Origin: Marinomonas balearica
GTDB taxonomy: Bacteria > Pseudomonadota > Gammaproteobacteria > Pseudomonadales > Marinomonadaceae
DNA: 64,000 nt
Assembly (NCBI RefSeq): GCF_004362145.1
Contig: NZ_SNXC01000009.1
Span: 310,001 to 374,000, forward strand
Reading direction: 5' to 3'
Below are positions 17,135-25,797 of this stretch, in pieces (within the stretch, counting starts at the first letter, position 1; the number at the start of each line of letters is the position of its first letter). The translations under genes were made by a program, and so were the position numbers. Under the pieces are notes generated by a model that made no database searches, was not told the DNA's origin, and saw only the letters and a program-made list of their open reading frames with translations.

Positions 17135-18016
17135 ATGCTAAAAACAATCTTTTTGGGTGTTGTGAGTGCTGTTGTATTGGCGCTCAATACATTGCTTTGC
17201 TTCCTGCCTGTTTTGCTTCTCGGTGTTGTTAAATTGTGTTTACCTTTTCCACTGGTTAGAAAAAAGTCTAATCAGTATTTGGATGCGACGGCATCGCTTT
17301 GGATTTCCATAAATAACCTTGTTCAGCGTCAAATGAATTGCGGAAAAATTGAAGTGAATGGGGTTGAAGGGCTCGTAAAAAATGAGTGGTATATGCTTAT
17401 TGCAAATCATCAATCTTGGGTCGATATTCTGGTTTTGCAAAGAGTACTCAATCAGCGTATTCCGTTTATTAAGTTCTTTCTGAAAAAAGAGCTCATTTGG
17501 GTGCCGTTTATTGGATTGGCTTGGTGGGCGTTGGATTTCCCGTTTATGCGACGATTCAGCCATGCAACGTTGAAGAAGTACCCGCATTTGAGAGGGAAAG
17601 ATATCGAAATAACAAAAAAAGCGTGTGAAAAGTTTAAGGACTCGCCAGTCGCAGTCATGAATTTTTTGGAAGGTACGCGTTTTACGCTTCAGAAGTACCA
17701 TAATCAGCAGAGCCCATATGTAAATTTGCTCAAACCTAAAGCTGGAGGTCTTTCTTTTGCGCTGAACTCAATGGGAGGAAAGGTTCAAAAGCTTTTGGAC
17801 ATTACGATCGTTTACCCCGATGGGGTTCCTAGCTTTTTTGATTATCTGGGTGGTCGAGTTAAGCAAGTTAAAGTGTATGTTAGAGAGATTCGGCTGCACG
17901 ATGGTTTGATTGGTGATTATCACAATGATGAGTTTTACAAGGCGAATTTTCAAGCTTGGGTTAATGCGCTTTGGTATGAAAAAGATAAGTTAATGAAGAT
18001 CAATGGTAAGGTTTAG
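17135..18016 (+). CDS. Acyltransferase, PlsC superfamily (YihG-like)
   Basis: Membrane-associated lysophospholipid/1-acyl-glycerol-3-phosphate type acyltransferase, 293 residues. An N-terminal hydrophobic segment spans about 8-38. The catalytic HX4D motif is NHQSWVDIL (His92, Asp97), and the acceptor-binding motif is FLEGTRFT (about 178-184). FMRR near 137-140 is a further conserved block. Length and the extended C terminus match the YihG/PlsC-like subfamily rather than the shorter PlsC. In E. coli YihG is a second acyl-glycerol-phosphate acyltransferase whose exact role is less clear. Not obviously in an operon. Confidence 0.88.
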   Translation: MLKTIFLGVVSAVVLALNTLLCFLPVLLLGVVKLCLPFPLVRKKSNQYLDATASLWISINNLVQRQMNCGKIEVNGVEGLVKNEWYMLIANHQSWVDILVLQRVLNQRIPFIKFFLKKELIWVPFIGLAWWALDFPFMRRFSHATLKKYPHLRGKDIEITKKACEKFKDSPVAVMNFLEGTRFTLQKYHNQQSPYVNLLKPKAGGLSFALNSMGGKVQKLLDITIVYPDGVPSFFDYLGGRVKQVKVYVREIRLHDGLIGDYHNDEFYKANFQAWVNALWYEKDKLMKINGKV

Positions 18017-18147
18017 CGTAAGTGAATATGAATCAGGGCGTGGCTGTATGGTCTGATTCCTCAAAAACTGTGTCTTTTTCTAATGTGCGTTTTACCTAGA
18101 ATTTGTTACATCGAATTCAAAAACACCGTGCATTAAAGGTAACCACA

Positions 18148-19323
18148 TTGACTCTCATTCAGCTCGTTACTTCTCAAACTCAAAAAATGAAAGCATCGCC
18201 TATTCGCGAATTTCTTCGGTACTCTCAACAGCCCGATATACTTTCTTTGGCGGGAGGGCTGCCCGACGAGAGGTATATGCCACCATATCCTACTCTTGAT
18301 TCTGTCGAAGCAAGTCAACAATACGGTTCTTCTGAAGGCGAGATACTGCTGCGCCAGCAAATTTCAGACATTGCAACCGAAAGAGGTGTTTTGGGAAGTG
18401 TAAATCAGGTGCTGGTAACGAATGGATCGCAACAGGCATTAGACCTAATAAGCCGCACGGTTCTAAATGATGAGTCGATCATATTGACAGAGCAGCCTAC
18501 CTATTTGGCAGCAATTCAAGCGTTCGAATTGCAAGGAGCTCAAATAAAAGAAGTACCTTCAGATGCTTTCGGTATGGACATTAACGCTCTTCGAGACGCG
18601 CTAGATGTGCATAAACCGAAAGCTGTTTATCTTATTCCAAATTTCCAAAATCCCGCAGGGCATTGTTATTCCGATCAACGGCGCAAGGATATAGCGGCGT
18701 TGTTGGATGAAAAAGACGTGCTTCTTATCGAAGATGACCCTTATCGTGATTTGTGTTACGACAATGTGGATTTGACGCCAATCTGTTCCTATCTGAAATC
18801 TGCGCCTTGGGCGTATATGGGAAGCTTCTCTAAAGTTCTGTGGCCTGGGTTGAGAGTGGGTTATGTGGTTGCTAGTGAGGAATTGATACCATACTTAGTG
18901 AAGATAAAGCAGGTTACTGACTTGCATACCAATCGCTTAGCGCAATGCATTATTTCGAAATACTTAGCATCGGGGAAATATCCTCAGCATATAGAAATAC
19001 TGCAAGACACGTATAGGAAAAAGCGAGATGTAATGGCGCAGACGATGGCAACATATTTAACGGATATAGTGGATTATTCGGTTCCGGCTGGTGGGATGTT
19101 CTTTTGGCTGCGGTTGCCTAAAAATGTGTCTTCAAATCGAGTATGTAGAGAAGCATTAGCTCAAAAAGTGCTTGTGTTGCCGGGAGGGGCGTTTTTTGCG
19201 AATCCGTCCGAATCGGATGATGCGTATTTGCGTTTAAGTTTCTCTCGTGTATCGGAAGATGATTTGCGCCACGCTGTTCGAATTTTAGCGGGCGTTATTA
19301 AGAAAATGATGGATTATGAGTAA
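18148..19323 (+). CDS. PLP-dependent aminotransferase (class I/II, LysN/MocR-like fold)
   Basis: Transfers amino groups between amino acids and 2-oxo acids using pyridoxal phosphate. The start is TTG at 18148, since no ATG fits: AAAGGT lies eight bases upstream and family members begin 10-17 residues before KASPIREFL. Key blocks are ILSLAGGLPDERYMP (substrate entry), NGSQQALDLI, IPNFQNPAGHCYS, IEDDPYRDL and the PLP lysine in GSFSKVLWPGLRVGYV. It has no DNA-binding domain, so it is not a full MocR. 2-aminoadipate, branched-chain or aromatic amino acids are all plausible substrates. The open frame reaches 18103. Confidence 0.85.
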   Translation: MTLIQLVTSQTQKMKASPIREFLRYSQQPDILSLAGGLPDERYMPPYPTLDSVEASQQYGSSEGEILLRQQISDIATERGVLGSVNQVLVTNGSQQALDLISRTVLNDESIILTEQPTYLAAIQAFELQGAQIKEVPSDAFGMDINALRDALDVHKPKAVYLIPNFQNPAGHCYSDQRRKDIAALLDEKDVLLIEDDPYRDLCYDNVDLTPICSYLKSAPWAYMGSFSKVLWPGLRVGYVVASEELIPYLVKIKQVTDLHTNRLAQCIISKYLASGKYPQHIEILQDTYRKKRDVMAQTMATYLTDIVDYSVPAGGMFFWLRLPKNVSSNRVCREALAQKVLVLPGGAFFANPSESDDAYLRLSFSRVSEDDLRHAVRILAGVIKKMMDYE

Positions 19324-19415
19324 GCAATTTTTGTCTGGTTTGCTTGGTGCCTTCCCATAAACCGCCTACTCAGGTTAAAATTTGTTTTTTGAACGTCAAA
19401 GAATAGGAATGAGTA

Positions 19416-20132
19416 ATGGGCAGAGCCTATCAAAACCGTAAAGAGTCGATGGCGAAAACATCGGATCAAAAGGCAAAAGTTTACAGCAAATACGGACGCG
19501 AAATTTACGTTTGTGCTAAGTCTGGTGGTGCCGATCCAAATGGTAATCTCGCTCTGCGTAGTTTGATTGATCGTGCAAAGAAAGATCAGGTTCCAACACA
19601 CGTAATCGATAAAGCGCTAGACAAAGCGCAGGGAAGTGGCGGTGAAGATTTCGATACAGCCCGTTACGAAGGCTTTGGGCCGGGGAACACAATGGTTATA
19701 GTGGACTGTTTGTCCGATAACCCTAATCGTACGTTTGGTGATGTTCGAACTTGTTTCAACAAAGTGAAAAGCAAAATAGGGACGCAGGGTAGTGTGTCTC
19801 ACATGTTTGACCATTCTGCTATCTTTGTATTCTCGGCCGAGGATGAAGAGGCTGTATTGGAAGCGCTAATGATGGCTGATGTCGATGTGACAGACATTGA
19901 GCTTGAAGACGGTAAAGTGACCGTATTTACGCCAAACAATGAATACGGTAAAGCGCGTGCGGCTATCTTGGAAGCATTCGGCGAGATCGAATTTGACGTT
20001 GATGAAATTCAGTTTGTTCCACAAGTAACCACTGAGATTTCTGGTGAAACGGTTGAGCAGTTTGAGCGTTTTCTTGATCTTTTGAATGACCTCGACGATG
20101 TTCAGCGAGTATTTCATAACGCAGAATATTAA
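19416..20132 (+). CDS. YebC/PmpR-family protein (YeeN type)
   Basis: Cytosolic protein of 238 residues from a family first called transcriptional regulators and more recently linked to translation of proline-rich stretches. It opens [20 protein letters not shown], with RAYQNR in place of the GHSKWANI block of YebC, which marks the YeeN-type branch. It then has [34 protein letters not shown] and the C-terminal EEVQFVP-like block EIQFVPQVT. Start ATG 19416 fits the family. It is preceded by an aminotransferase gene (92 bp gap) and followed by a terminator. Confidence 0.88.
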   Translation: MGRAYQNRKESMAKTSDQKAKVYSKYGREIYVCAKSGGADPNGNLALRSLIDRAKKDQVPTHVIDKALDKAQGSGGEDFDTARYEGFGPGNTMVIVDCLSDNPNRTFGDVRTCFNKVKSKIGTQGSVSHMFDHSAIFVFSAEDEEAVLEALMMADVDVTDIELEDGKVTVFTPNNEYGKARAAILEAFGEIEFDVDEIQFVPQVTTEISGETVEQFERFLDLLNDLDDVQRVFHNAEY

Positions 20133-20219
20133 GAAGCGCTATTCATTGAGCTAAAAGTTGATCGGTCACTCTGAGTGTCGATGATGTTCAGCTTTTTTTG
20201 ATGGTTAGAGTTATCCTAA

Positions 20220-20256
20220 GGCCTTGAATCTTTGCGTTAGATTTAAGGCTTTTTTG
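20220..20256 (+). terminator. Terminator after the yebC-like gene
   Basis: GCCTTGAATCT (20221-20231) pairs with AGATTTAAGGC, with one G-T pair, and is followed by seven T residues. Confidence 0.85.
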
Positions 20257-20288
20257 TTTTATCAAAGAAGGGTGTTAGGAGAGTGTGT

Positions 20289-20486
20289 GTGGACAAAGTT
20301 AAGCTTGATCGTCAGTTGTCTCCTTGTGTGAATGTGTGTTTTCTTAATGATGATGATGTCTGTGTTGGGTGTTATCGAACTGGTATGGAAATAGCGACAT
20401 GGGGGAGAATGGGCGAGCAAGAACAGCGAGAGGTTCTTGCTCGGGTTAAAGAACGAGAGTTGGCAAGCCCGTTAGTCGGGAATTAA
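20289..20486 (+). CDS. DUF1289 domain protein
   Basis: Small protein of 65 residues with four Cys arranged in the DUF1289 pattern: SPCVNVCFLNDDDVCVGCYRT, then EIATWGRMGEQEQREVLARV. The Cys set suggests a metal or Fe-S site, but function is unknown. The start is taken as GTG 20289, which is seven bases after AGGAG at 20277-20281; an in-frame GTG at 20283 is too close. It stands alone, convergent with a glycosyltransferase gene. Confidence 0.85.
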   Translation: MDKVKLDRQLSPCVNVCFLNDDDVCVGCYRTGMEIATWGRMGEQEQREVLARVKERELASPLVGN

Positions 20487-20528
20487 ATGCACTGTGAATT
20501 AACTTAAGAGACTGAGACCTCGACAGTA

Positions 20529-21797
20529 TTAGACCTTGTTTGTTAAGCCATTCTTTAAAGTGATCCATTGAGACATGTATTGAGTGCTCTTCATGCTATG
20601 GTGTCGTAGCATTTTTCCTGTGAAATGAGAGTGTCGTAGCGCCTCTTTTAAGTTGAGCTGTCGCTTTAATCGGTTAATAAATGCGACTTCCCAGGTGTTG
20701 ATATCGTACCTTTCTTCAATAATTCTATCGCCGTTTTCTTGCATTAATGTCCAGCTGGTTTTGTCTTTATATAGTGAAACTGTTGCTGAGGCAAATTCTT
20801 CAGCGTCGTCAGTAATTACACCGTTCCATGGGAACGGGCCGTTCATCGCTTCTGCACCGATCGACGTCGTTATGCTCGGGGTACCTGCAAGCATGGCGTC
20901 GTAAAGTTTGCCTTTAATTCCAGCCCCAAAGCGAATCGGCGCGACACAAAGTCTGGTATTTTGCATTACCTCAGAGGCATCTTCTGCCCAGCCTTTGACT
21001 AAGAATTTCTCTTTTTCGTTATTGAGTTGAGTTGCTTTTGGGGGCGGGTATGCGCCGTATATATGGAGTTCGACGTTATTCAGGTTGTTCTCTTTTAGTT
21101 TTTTTCTAATGATGGGCCAATAGGTTTGCTTGAGTTGCAAAACGGCATCCCAATTTGGGGCGTGGCGAAAGTTGCCAATCCAGACGAGGTGTTGTCTGTC
21201 TTCAAATTGTTTTCGTGTAGATTTTTGCATGGTAGACAATGGTGATGTCATGAATGGTAAATGCATCAGATGAGTCTGAGGAACTTGAAAGTGCTGCTGT
21301 AGTAATTCAGTCTCGTGCTCTGAAACCATTAAAGTCAGGTCACTGCGGTGTATTGATGCGATTTCTCGTACGCCAGAATCGCTGTACATGTCAGTGATTT
21401 GGAAGTCAGTATTGTGCTTTACGGCTTTGTGTCGGGCCTCTCTCAGGGAGTGCAGGTCTTCAGTGTTTAAAACGCGCAAGCTGTCAGGAGAGTGTTTCTC
21501 TACGCGCCAACCGAATTGCTCTTCCATCATAAAGCGGTCGAAGACAACAATATCGGCACTTTTTTCTTTAATAAATGCATCGAATGTATCGTCATTCACC
21601 TGAATGTTATGGCATGACACCTTGAGTGACTTTAGGTTTGTCATATGGTCGGTGGGCTGTGCTGGGGTGGCGAAAGATACTTGCCATTCATTTTTCAGAA
21701 AGCACTGAATAAGTTGAAGCATGCGGTAACCCGCGGCAGAGGAGTTGGGTTCAGGCCACACATAGCCAATGATCAAAACATGAAGAGAATTTTTCAA
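20529..21797 (-). CDS. Glycosyltransferase, GT-B fold (GT4-like)
   Basis: Probably transfers a sugar to a cell-surface glycan. It has 422 residues. The N-terminal Rossmann half begins LHVLIIGYVWPEPNSSAAGYR, with the Gly/Ser-rich acceptor loop. The C-terminal half has LVWIGNFRHAPNWDAVLQL, VKGWAEDASEVMQNTRLCVAP, and the nucleotide-sugar block FGAGIKGKLYDAMLAGTPSI, where a Glu is usual in the E-x7-E pattern. The donor and acceptor are unknown. No other polysaccharide genes are near, so it may be an isolated transferase for lipopolysaccharide or a glycoprotein. Confidence 0.82.
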   Translation of the reverse strand: MKNSLHVLIIGYVWPEPNSSAAGYRMLQLIQCFLKNEWQVSFATPAQPTDHMTNLKSLKVSCHNIQVNDDTFDAFIKEKSADIVVFDRFMMEEQFGWRVEKHSPDSLRVLNTEDLHSLREARHKAVKHNTDFQITDMYSDSGVREIASIHRSDLTLMVSEHETELLQQHFQVPQTHLMHLPFMTSPLSTMQKSTRKQFEDRQHLVWIGNFRHAPNWDAVLQLKQTYWPIIRKKLKENNLNNVELHIYGAYPPPKATQLNNEKEKFLVKGWAEDASEVMQNTRLCVAPIRFGAGIKGKLYDAMLAGTPSITTSIGAEAMNGPFPWNGVITDDAEEFASATVSLYKDKTSWTLMQENGDRIIEERYDINTWEVAFINRLKRQLNLKEALRHSHFTGKMLRHHSMKSTQYMSQWITLKNGLTNKV

Positions 21798-21943
21798 AAG
21801 AGGTTACTTTCCAAATGTGTTTGTATGTTTGTAGAGAGGACTTTTTAACTGTCATATTGTATCATAGCGCCAATTTTCATGCCGCTTTGCTGATTATTGG
21901 AAAGTAAGGCGGTGACAATAATGGACAGCAATGAGAGTTAGCT

Positions 21944-23146
21944 ATGATCATTAAGCCAAAGATTCGTGGTTTTATCTGTACGACAACTCACCCGGTAGGT
22001 TGTGAGAAGAATGTAAAAGAACAAATTGAAATGACTAAAGCGAAAGGGAAGGTTGAAAATGGCCCTAAACGTGTATTGGTCATAGGTTCATCTAGTGGCT
22101 ATGGTTTGTCTTCTCGGATTGCCGCTGCATTTGGTAGCGGTGCTGCGACAATTGGTGTTTTCTTCGAAAAACCGGGAACAGAAAAAAAATCAGGTACTGC
22201 GGGTTGGTACAATGCGGCAGCCTTCGATAAGTTTGCCAAAGAAGAGGGTTTGTATTCAAAAAGTATCAATGGTGATGCATTTTCCAATGAGGCTCGTGAT
22301 CAAGTAATTGATTTGATTAAAGAGGACTTGGGGCAAATCGATATGGTTGTATATTCATTGGCGTCGCCGGTGCGTAAACTTCCTGAGACTGGCGAAGTGA
22401 TTCGCTCTGTTCTAAAACCTATTGGTGAGACTTACCGCTCTACCGCTATTGATACTAACCGAAATGTTATTATCGATGCTGAGATTGAGCCAGCGACGGA
22501 AGAAGAAGTTGCAGCGACTACGACCGTAATGGGTGGGCAAGACTGGGAACTTTGGATGTCAGCTCTTCAGGATGCTGGTGTGTTGGCCGAAGGCGCTCGA
22601 ACAGTGGCTTATTCTTATATTGGCTCTGATATTACGTGGCCAATTTATTGGCACGGAGCTTTAGGAAAGGCCAAAGAAGATTTGGATCGCGCAGCGGCAG
22701 CTATTAGTTCTAACTTATCGACTATTGCGGGTGGCGCGAATGTTGCTGTGCTTAAATCGGTTGTAACACAAGCATCTTCTGCAATTCCTGTGATGCCATT
22801 GTATTTGGCGATGGTTTTTCGTGTTATGCGTGAAAAAGGCTTGCATGAAGGCTGCATGGATCAGATTTATCGCCTGTTTGCTGAGCGCTTATACAACGAC
22901 AATACGCCTTCGGAGTTGACCGACGAGAGCAATCGCCTGCGCTTGGATGATTGGGAGTTGCGAGATGATGTTCAGCAAGCTTGTCGTGATTTATGGCCGA
23001 CAATAACAGATGATAACCTTTTTGCTGAAACTGACTATCAGTTGTATAAAGACGAATTCTTGAAGTTATTTGGCTTTGGTGTAGAAGGTGTGGATTATGA
23101 AGAAGACGTTGATACTGCTGTAGAGTTTGATGTCATTACGCTGTAA
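21944..23146 (+). CDS. fabV: Trans-2-enoyl-ACP/CoA reductase FabV
   Basis: NADH-dependent enoyl reductase that completes each cycle of fatty acid elongation. The 400-residue size is typical, much longer than FabI. It starts [20 protein letters not shown], the conserved FabV opening. The cofactor loop is [17 protein letters not shown]. The active-site pattern Tyr-x8-Lys is found in [20 protein letters not shown]. FabV enzymes are naturally insensitive to triclosan. If no FabI exists elsewhere, this is the sole enoyl reductase. It is flanked by a strong terminator and seems monocistronic. Confidence 0.96.
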   Translation: MIIKPKIRGFICTTTHPVGCEKNVKEQIEMTKAKGKVENGPKRVLVIGSSSGYGLSSRIAAAFGSGAATIGVFFEKPGTEKKSGTAGWYNAAAFDKFAKEEGLYSKSINGDAFSNEARDQVIDLIKEDLGQIDMVVYSLASPVRKLPETGEVIRSVLKPIGETYRSTAIDTNRNVIIDAEIEPATEEEVAATTTVMGGQDWELWMSALQDAGVLAEGARTVAYSYIGSDITWPIYWHGALGKAKEDLDRAAAAISSNLSTIAGGANVAVLKSVVTQASSAIPVMPLYLAMVFRVMREKGLHEGCMDQIYRLFAERLYNDNTPSELTDESNRLRLDDWELRDDVQQACRDLWPTITDDNLFAETDYQLYKDEFLKLFGFGVEGVDYEEDVDTAVEFDVITL

Positions 23147-23198
23147 TCGGTGTCTTGATTGAGGGGAGTGTTTGTGTTCTTTCCTTGATGTTTTTTGT

Positions 23199-23225
23199 AA
23201 AAGGAGGCTAAGCCTCCTTTTTTTT
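23199..23225 (+). terminator. Terminator after fabV
   Basis: AAAAGGAGG and CCTCCTTTT form a perfect stem around CTAAG, followed by more T residues. Confidence 0.9.
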
Positions 23226-23278
23226 GTGGTGGGTATTTTCTATAGTGTGTTGATAAGAATGACTGTGAGTGAGTGAAA

Positions 23279-23875
23279 ATGAAATATCTGCTGGTGATAA
23301 TGGCGTTGATTTCGGTGGGTGCGCATGCTCAGCGGGTTGAGCAGAGACAGGTGGATGTTATTTATGGCGATCGTGTTTATCGTGGTACTCATCAGGTGGT
23401 TGTTAGTTCCCCTCAAGATGTCGAGGTCATTCCTGCAGAAAAGCCAAGTTTAGAGTTAGGGCCTAATGTAGTGGTGTCTTCCACTTCTAGCTCTCGTTCG
23501 TATATTGAAGAAGTTCAGTTGGCGAAAAAAGAGCAGGATATATATGATGAGGTGAATCGTCGAACTCGTGAAGCTCCATTTACAGTTTTATTTACAGGTC
23601 ATATTCCTGAAGTGATACAAGAAAAGCGTCTAAGTATGATGCCTGAAGTGGGAATATTTGGTGACCAACTAGAGAAGTTACAGCAAGATCAACAAGAGTT
23701 AAATCCGCCTACTGAATCATTGGGGCCGGATACAGGACAGTTTTCTGAGGTGACGCCAGGGAATCGAGTTCTTGGTACGAAGCCTTCCTCAGAGATTCAG
23801 GATGATCCGGCTGCGTCTCCAGACCGGAAGCAGATGAGTGATTCAGAAAAACTGGAGCAACTTATAGGCGGTTGA
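23279..23875 (+). CDS. Secreted protein of unknown function
   Basis: I do not recognise this 198-residue protein. A signal peptide covers about residues 1-18, cut after GAHA. The mature part starts QRVEQRQVDVIYGDRVYRG and contains no Cys. The C-terminal half is rich in Gln, Glu, Pro and Ser and probably disordered (residues about 125-190). The start ATG 23279 is preferred to the GTG at 23273 because it gives a normal signal peptide. It lies between terminators, convergent with yciK, so it is a single-gene unit. A periplasmic or surface location is inferred. Confidence 0.6.
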   Translation: MKYLLVIMALISVGAHAQRVEQRQVDVIYGDRVYRGTHQVVVSSPQDVEVIPAEKPSLELGPNVVVSSTSSSRSYIEEVQLAKKEQDIYDEVNRRTREAPFTVLFTGHIPEVIQEKRLSMMPEVGIFGDQLEKLQQDQQELNPPTESLGPDTGQFSEVTPGNRVLGTKPSSEIQDDPAASPDRKQMSDSEKLEQLIGG

Positions 23876-23898
23876 GTTAGGGTTGTTTATAAGAGAAT

Positions 23899-23950
23899 AA
23901 AGCCAAAATTAAAAAGAGCGATTAGTGCTCTTTTTAATTTTGGCTTTTTT
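23899..23950. terminator. Bidirectional terminator between convergent genes
   Basis: A perfect 21-bp stem (23899-23919 with 23927-23947) around GATTAGT, followed by T residues. It serves both the secreted-protein gene and the minus-strand yciK gene. Confidence 0.9.
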
Positions 23951-23966
23951 GGTTTTTGTGTTTAGG

Positions 23967-24716
23967 TTAATTTTTAGGTTGCGCGTCGATTGAGCACCCG
24001 TTAGTGTTTTCGCTGTCTTTTCCCATTAGATATAAATAGAGTGGCATTAAGTCAGATGGGTTTTTTAAATCAAGCGGGTCTTCGCCTGGATAGGCATTTG
24101 CGCGCATGGTCGTGCGAGTAGCGCCGGGGTTGATGGCGTTGACTCGAATGTTGCTTGTTTGCGCTAATTCTTCGGAGAAAAGCTGCATCATGGCTTCGGT
24201 TGCAAACTTCGATATTGAATATGCTCCCCAATATGCACGAGCTTTTCTACCAACAGAAGAAGTCGTGAAAATGACCGATGCACTAGAAGAGCGCCCTAGT
24301 AGTGGGAGTAACGCCTGAGTGAGCATGAATTGGCTGTTGACGTTAACTTTCATGACTTTCTCAAAAGTGTCGGAGTCGTAGTCTGATAATGGAGTGCGAT
24401 CGCCCAAAATACTCGCATTAAGCAACAGACCATCTAATTTGGGGAACTCTGCTGCCAATGTGTTAGCAAGTTCTTGGTAGTCGTGTTCAGTCGCATTTTC
24501 GAGATTGATGGGCACGATCGCGGGTTGAGGGTATCCACGCTCTTCAATTAAGTCATAAACATCTTCGAGTTTCTTTGGCGTGCGCCCGAGCAATATAATG
24601 GTTGCTCCATGGGCTGCGTACTGTAATGCAGCCTCTTTTCCTATACCGTCTCCCGCGCCCGTCACGAGTATCGTTTTTCCCTGTAAAAGCGCTTTGGGGG
24701 CTTCATAATTTAGCAT
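23967..24716 (-). CDS. yciK: Short-chain dehydrogenase, YciK-like
   Basis: NAD(P)-dependent oxidoreductase of 249 residues. The cofactor motif is TGAGDGIGKEAA (about 20-31), the structural motif LLLNASILG, and the catalytic Ser and Tyr-x3-Lys are in FTTSSVGRKARAYWGAYSISK. The C-terminal NAINPGATRTTMRANAYPGEDP matches E. coli YciK, whose substrate is not established. It follows ubiG by 53 bp on the same strand; a ubiG-(gph)-yciK order occurs in several gammaproteobacteria, but here no phosphoglycolate phosphatase gene lies between them. Confidence 0.88.
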   Translation of the reverse strand: MLNYEAPKALLQGKTILVTGAGDGIGKEAALQYAAHGATIILLGRTPKKLEDVYDLIEERGYPQPAIVPINLENATEHDYQELANTLAAEFPKLDGLLLNASILGDRTPLSDYDSDTFEKVMKVNVNSQFMLTQALLPLLGRSSSASVIFTTSSVGRKARAYWGAYSISKFATEAMMQLFSEELAQTSNIRVNAINPGATRTTMRANAYPGEDPLDLKNPSDLMPLYLYLMGKDSENTNGCSIDAQPKN

Positions 24717-24769
24717 ATTACCTCCCTAATTTTCTGTGCCTAAAGTCTCAAATATGGTGTGTGTTTGCT

Positions 24770-25495
24770 TTATGAATGAGGCTTTAGAGTGTGCATCATG
24801 TAATTTACTGAGACATCACGATCGTTTAATTTGTACACTTTCGTCAGTGGGTTGTAGGTAAGGCCTGTCATATGTTGAACATCTAGGCCAGCGTTGCGTG
24901 CAAAATTATTTAATTCTGCGGGTTGAATAAACTTAGCATAGTCGTGAGTTCCTTTAGGAAGCAAGCCAAGAATGTATTCTGCACCAACAATTGCAAACAA
25001 ATAAGCTTTTGGATTTCGATTAATTGTAGAAAAATAGACGTGCCCGCCGGGCTTGCATAGTTTCATGCATGCTTTGACAACAGAGGCTGGATCTGGGACA
25101 TGTTCAAGCATCTCAAGACACGTGACAACGTCATATTGTTCTGTGTCTCTTTCTGAAATTTCTTCTGCTGTAATTTGCTCATATGTGACATTTGCGCCAC
25201 TTTCTTTTGCGTGAAGTGTGGCCACGGCCAGAGGCGCTTCTCCCATGTCTATTCCGCGTACATGAGCCCCCATGTGTGCCATAGATTCTGACAAAATTCC
25301 CCCGCCACAGCCGACATCAATCACTTTTTTGCCTTCCAGTGAGCTGCGTTCGTTTATGTAGTTTACACGTAAAGGGTTTATTTCATGGAGTGGCTTGAAT
25401 TCACTGTTTTTGTCCCACCACTTGCTTGCAAGAGCTTCGAATTTTGCGATTTCTTCTAGGTCAACGTTAAGGTTTGATGTTTGGTGTTCGTTCAT
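24770..25495 (-). CDS. ubiG: Ubiquinone biosynthesis O-methyltransferase UbiG
   Basis: SAM-dependent methyltransferase performing both O-methylation steps in ubiquinone synthesis. From ATG 25495 it has 241 residues. It starts [20 protein letters not shown], followed by [20 protein letters not shown], characteristic of UbiG. The SAM site is [16 protein letters not shown]. Later blocks are [13 protein letters not shown] and [11 protein letters not shown]. The start is chosen because AGGAA lies eight bases upstream; an ATG at 25510 lacks this. It is transcribed divergently from gyrA across about 300 bp, the classical ubiG-gyrA arrangement of gammaproteobacteria. Confidence 0.96.
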   Translation of the reverse strand: MNEHQTSNLNVDLEEIAKFEALASKWWDKNSEFKPLHEINPLRVNYINERSSLEGKKVIDVGCGGGILSESMAHMGAHVRGIDMGEAPLAVATLHAKESGANVTYEQITAEEISERDTEQYDVVTCLEMLEHVPDPASVVKACMKLCKPGGHVYFSTINRNPKAYLFAIVGAEYILGLLPKGTHDYAKFIQPAELNNFARNAGLDVQHMTGLTYNPLTKVYKLNDRDVSVNYMMHTLKPHS

Positions 25496-25724
25496 TTTTA
25501 TTTCCTGCATAAAAATCTAACGGTTCTGTAGGTTTTTACGCTTATGAGGTAACTACAGATGAAAAAATAGTATTAAGTTTTTGCATTATAACGACTTAGG
25601 TTGTTATGACTACAAAAAATGGAGTGTTGTTAGTCTTTGGTCAATAGAAGAGTTCGCAAATCACAGTGTGCTGCTCTAATTTAAGAAACGCAGCGGCAAA
25701 ATATGGGTGTTCCAGAAATGGTTG

Positions 25725-25733
25725 TGATATAAT
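25725..25733 (+). promoter_or_regulatory. Extended -10 promoter for gyrA
   Basis: TGATATAAT (25725-25733) is a perfect extended -10 element. No good -35 lies 17 bp upstream. It lies 65 bp before the gyrA start. Supercoiling control, as in E. coli gyrA, would fit but is inferred. Confidence 0.6.
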
Positions 25734-25797
25734 TTCGCGCTTATAAAAAGTTAGTAGGAAGTCATTTCGACTTCAGGCATAAGGATCGGTTGTACCT

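Noticed and set aside
18103..18147. Upstream start for the aminotransferase
   Set aside because: Would add 15 residues without family counterpart; the TTG at 18148 has a proper AAAGGT site.
23899..23950. Long perfect inverted repeat as a mobile-element end
   Set aside because: Position between convergent genes and the T runs make a bidirectional terminator the simple explanation.
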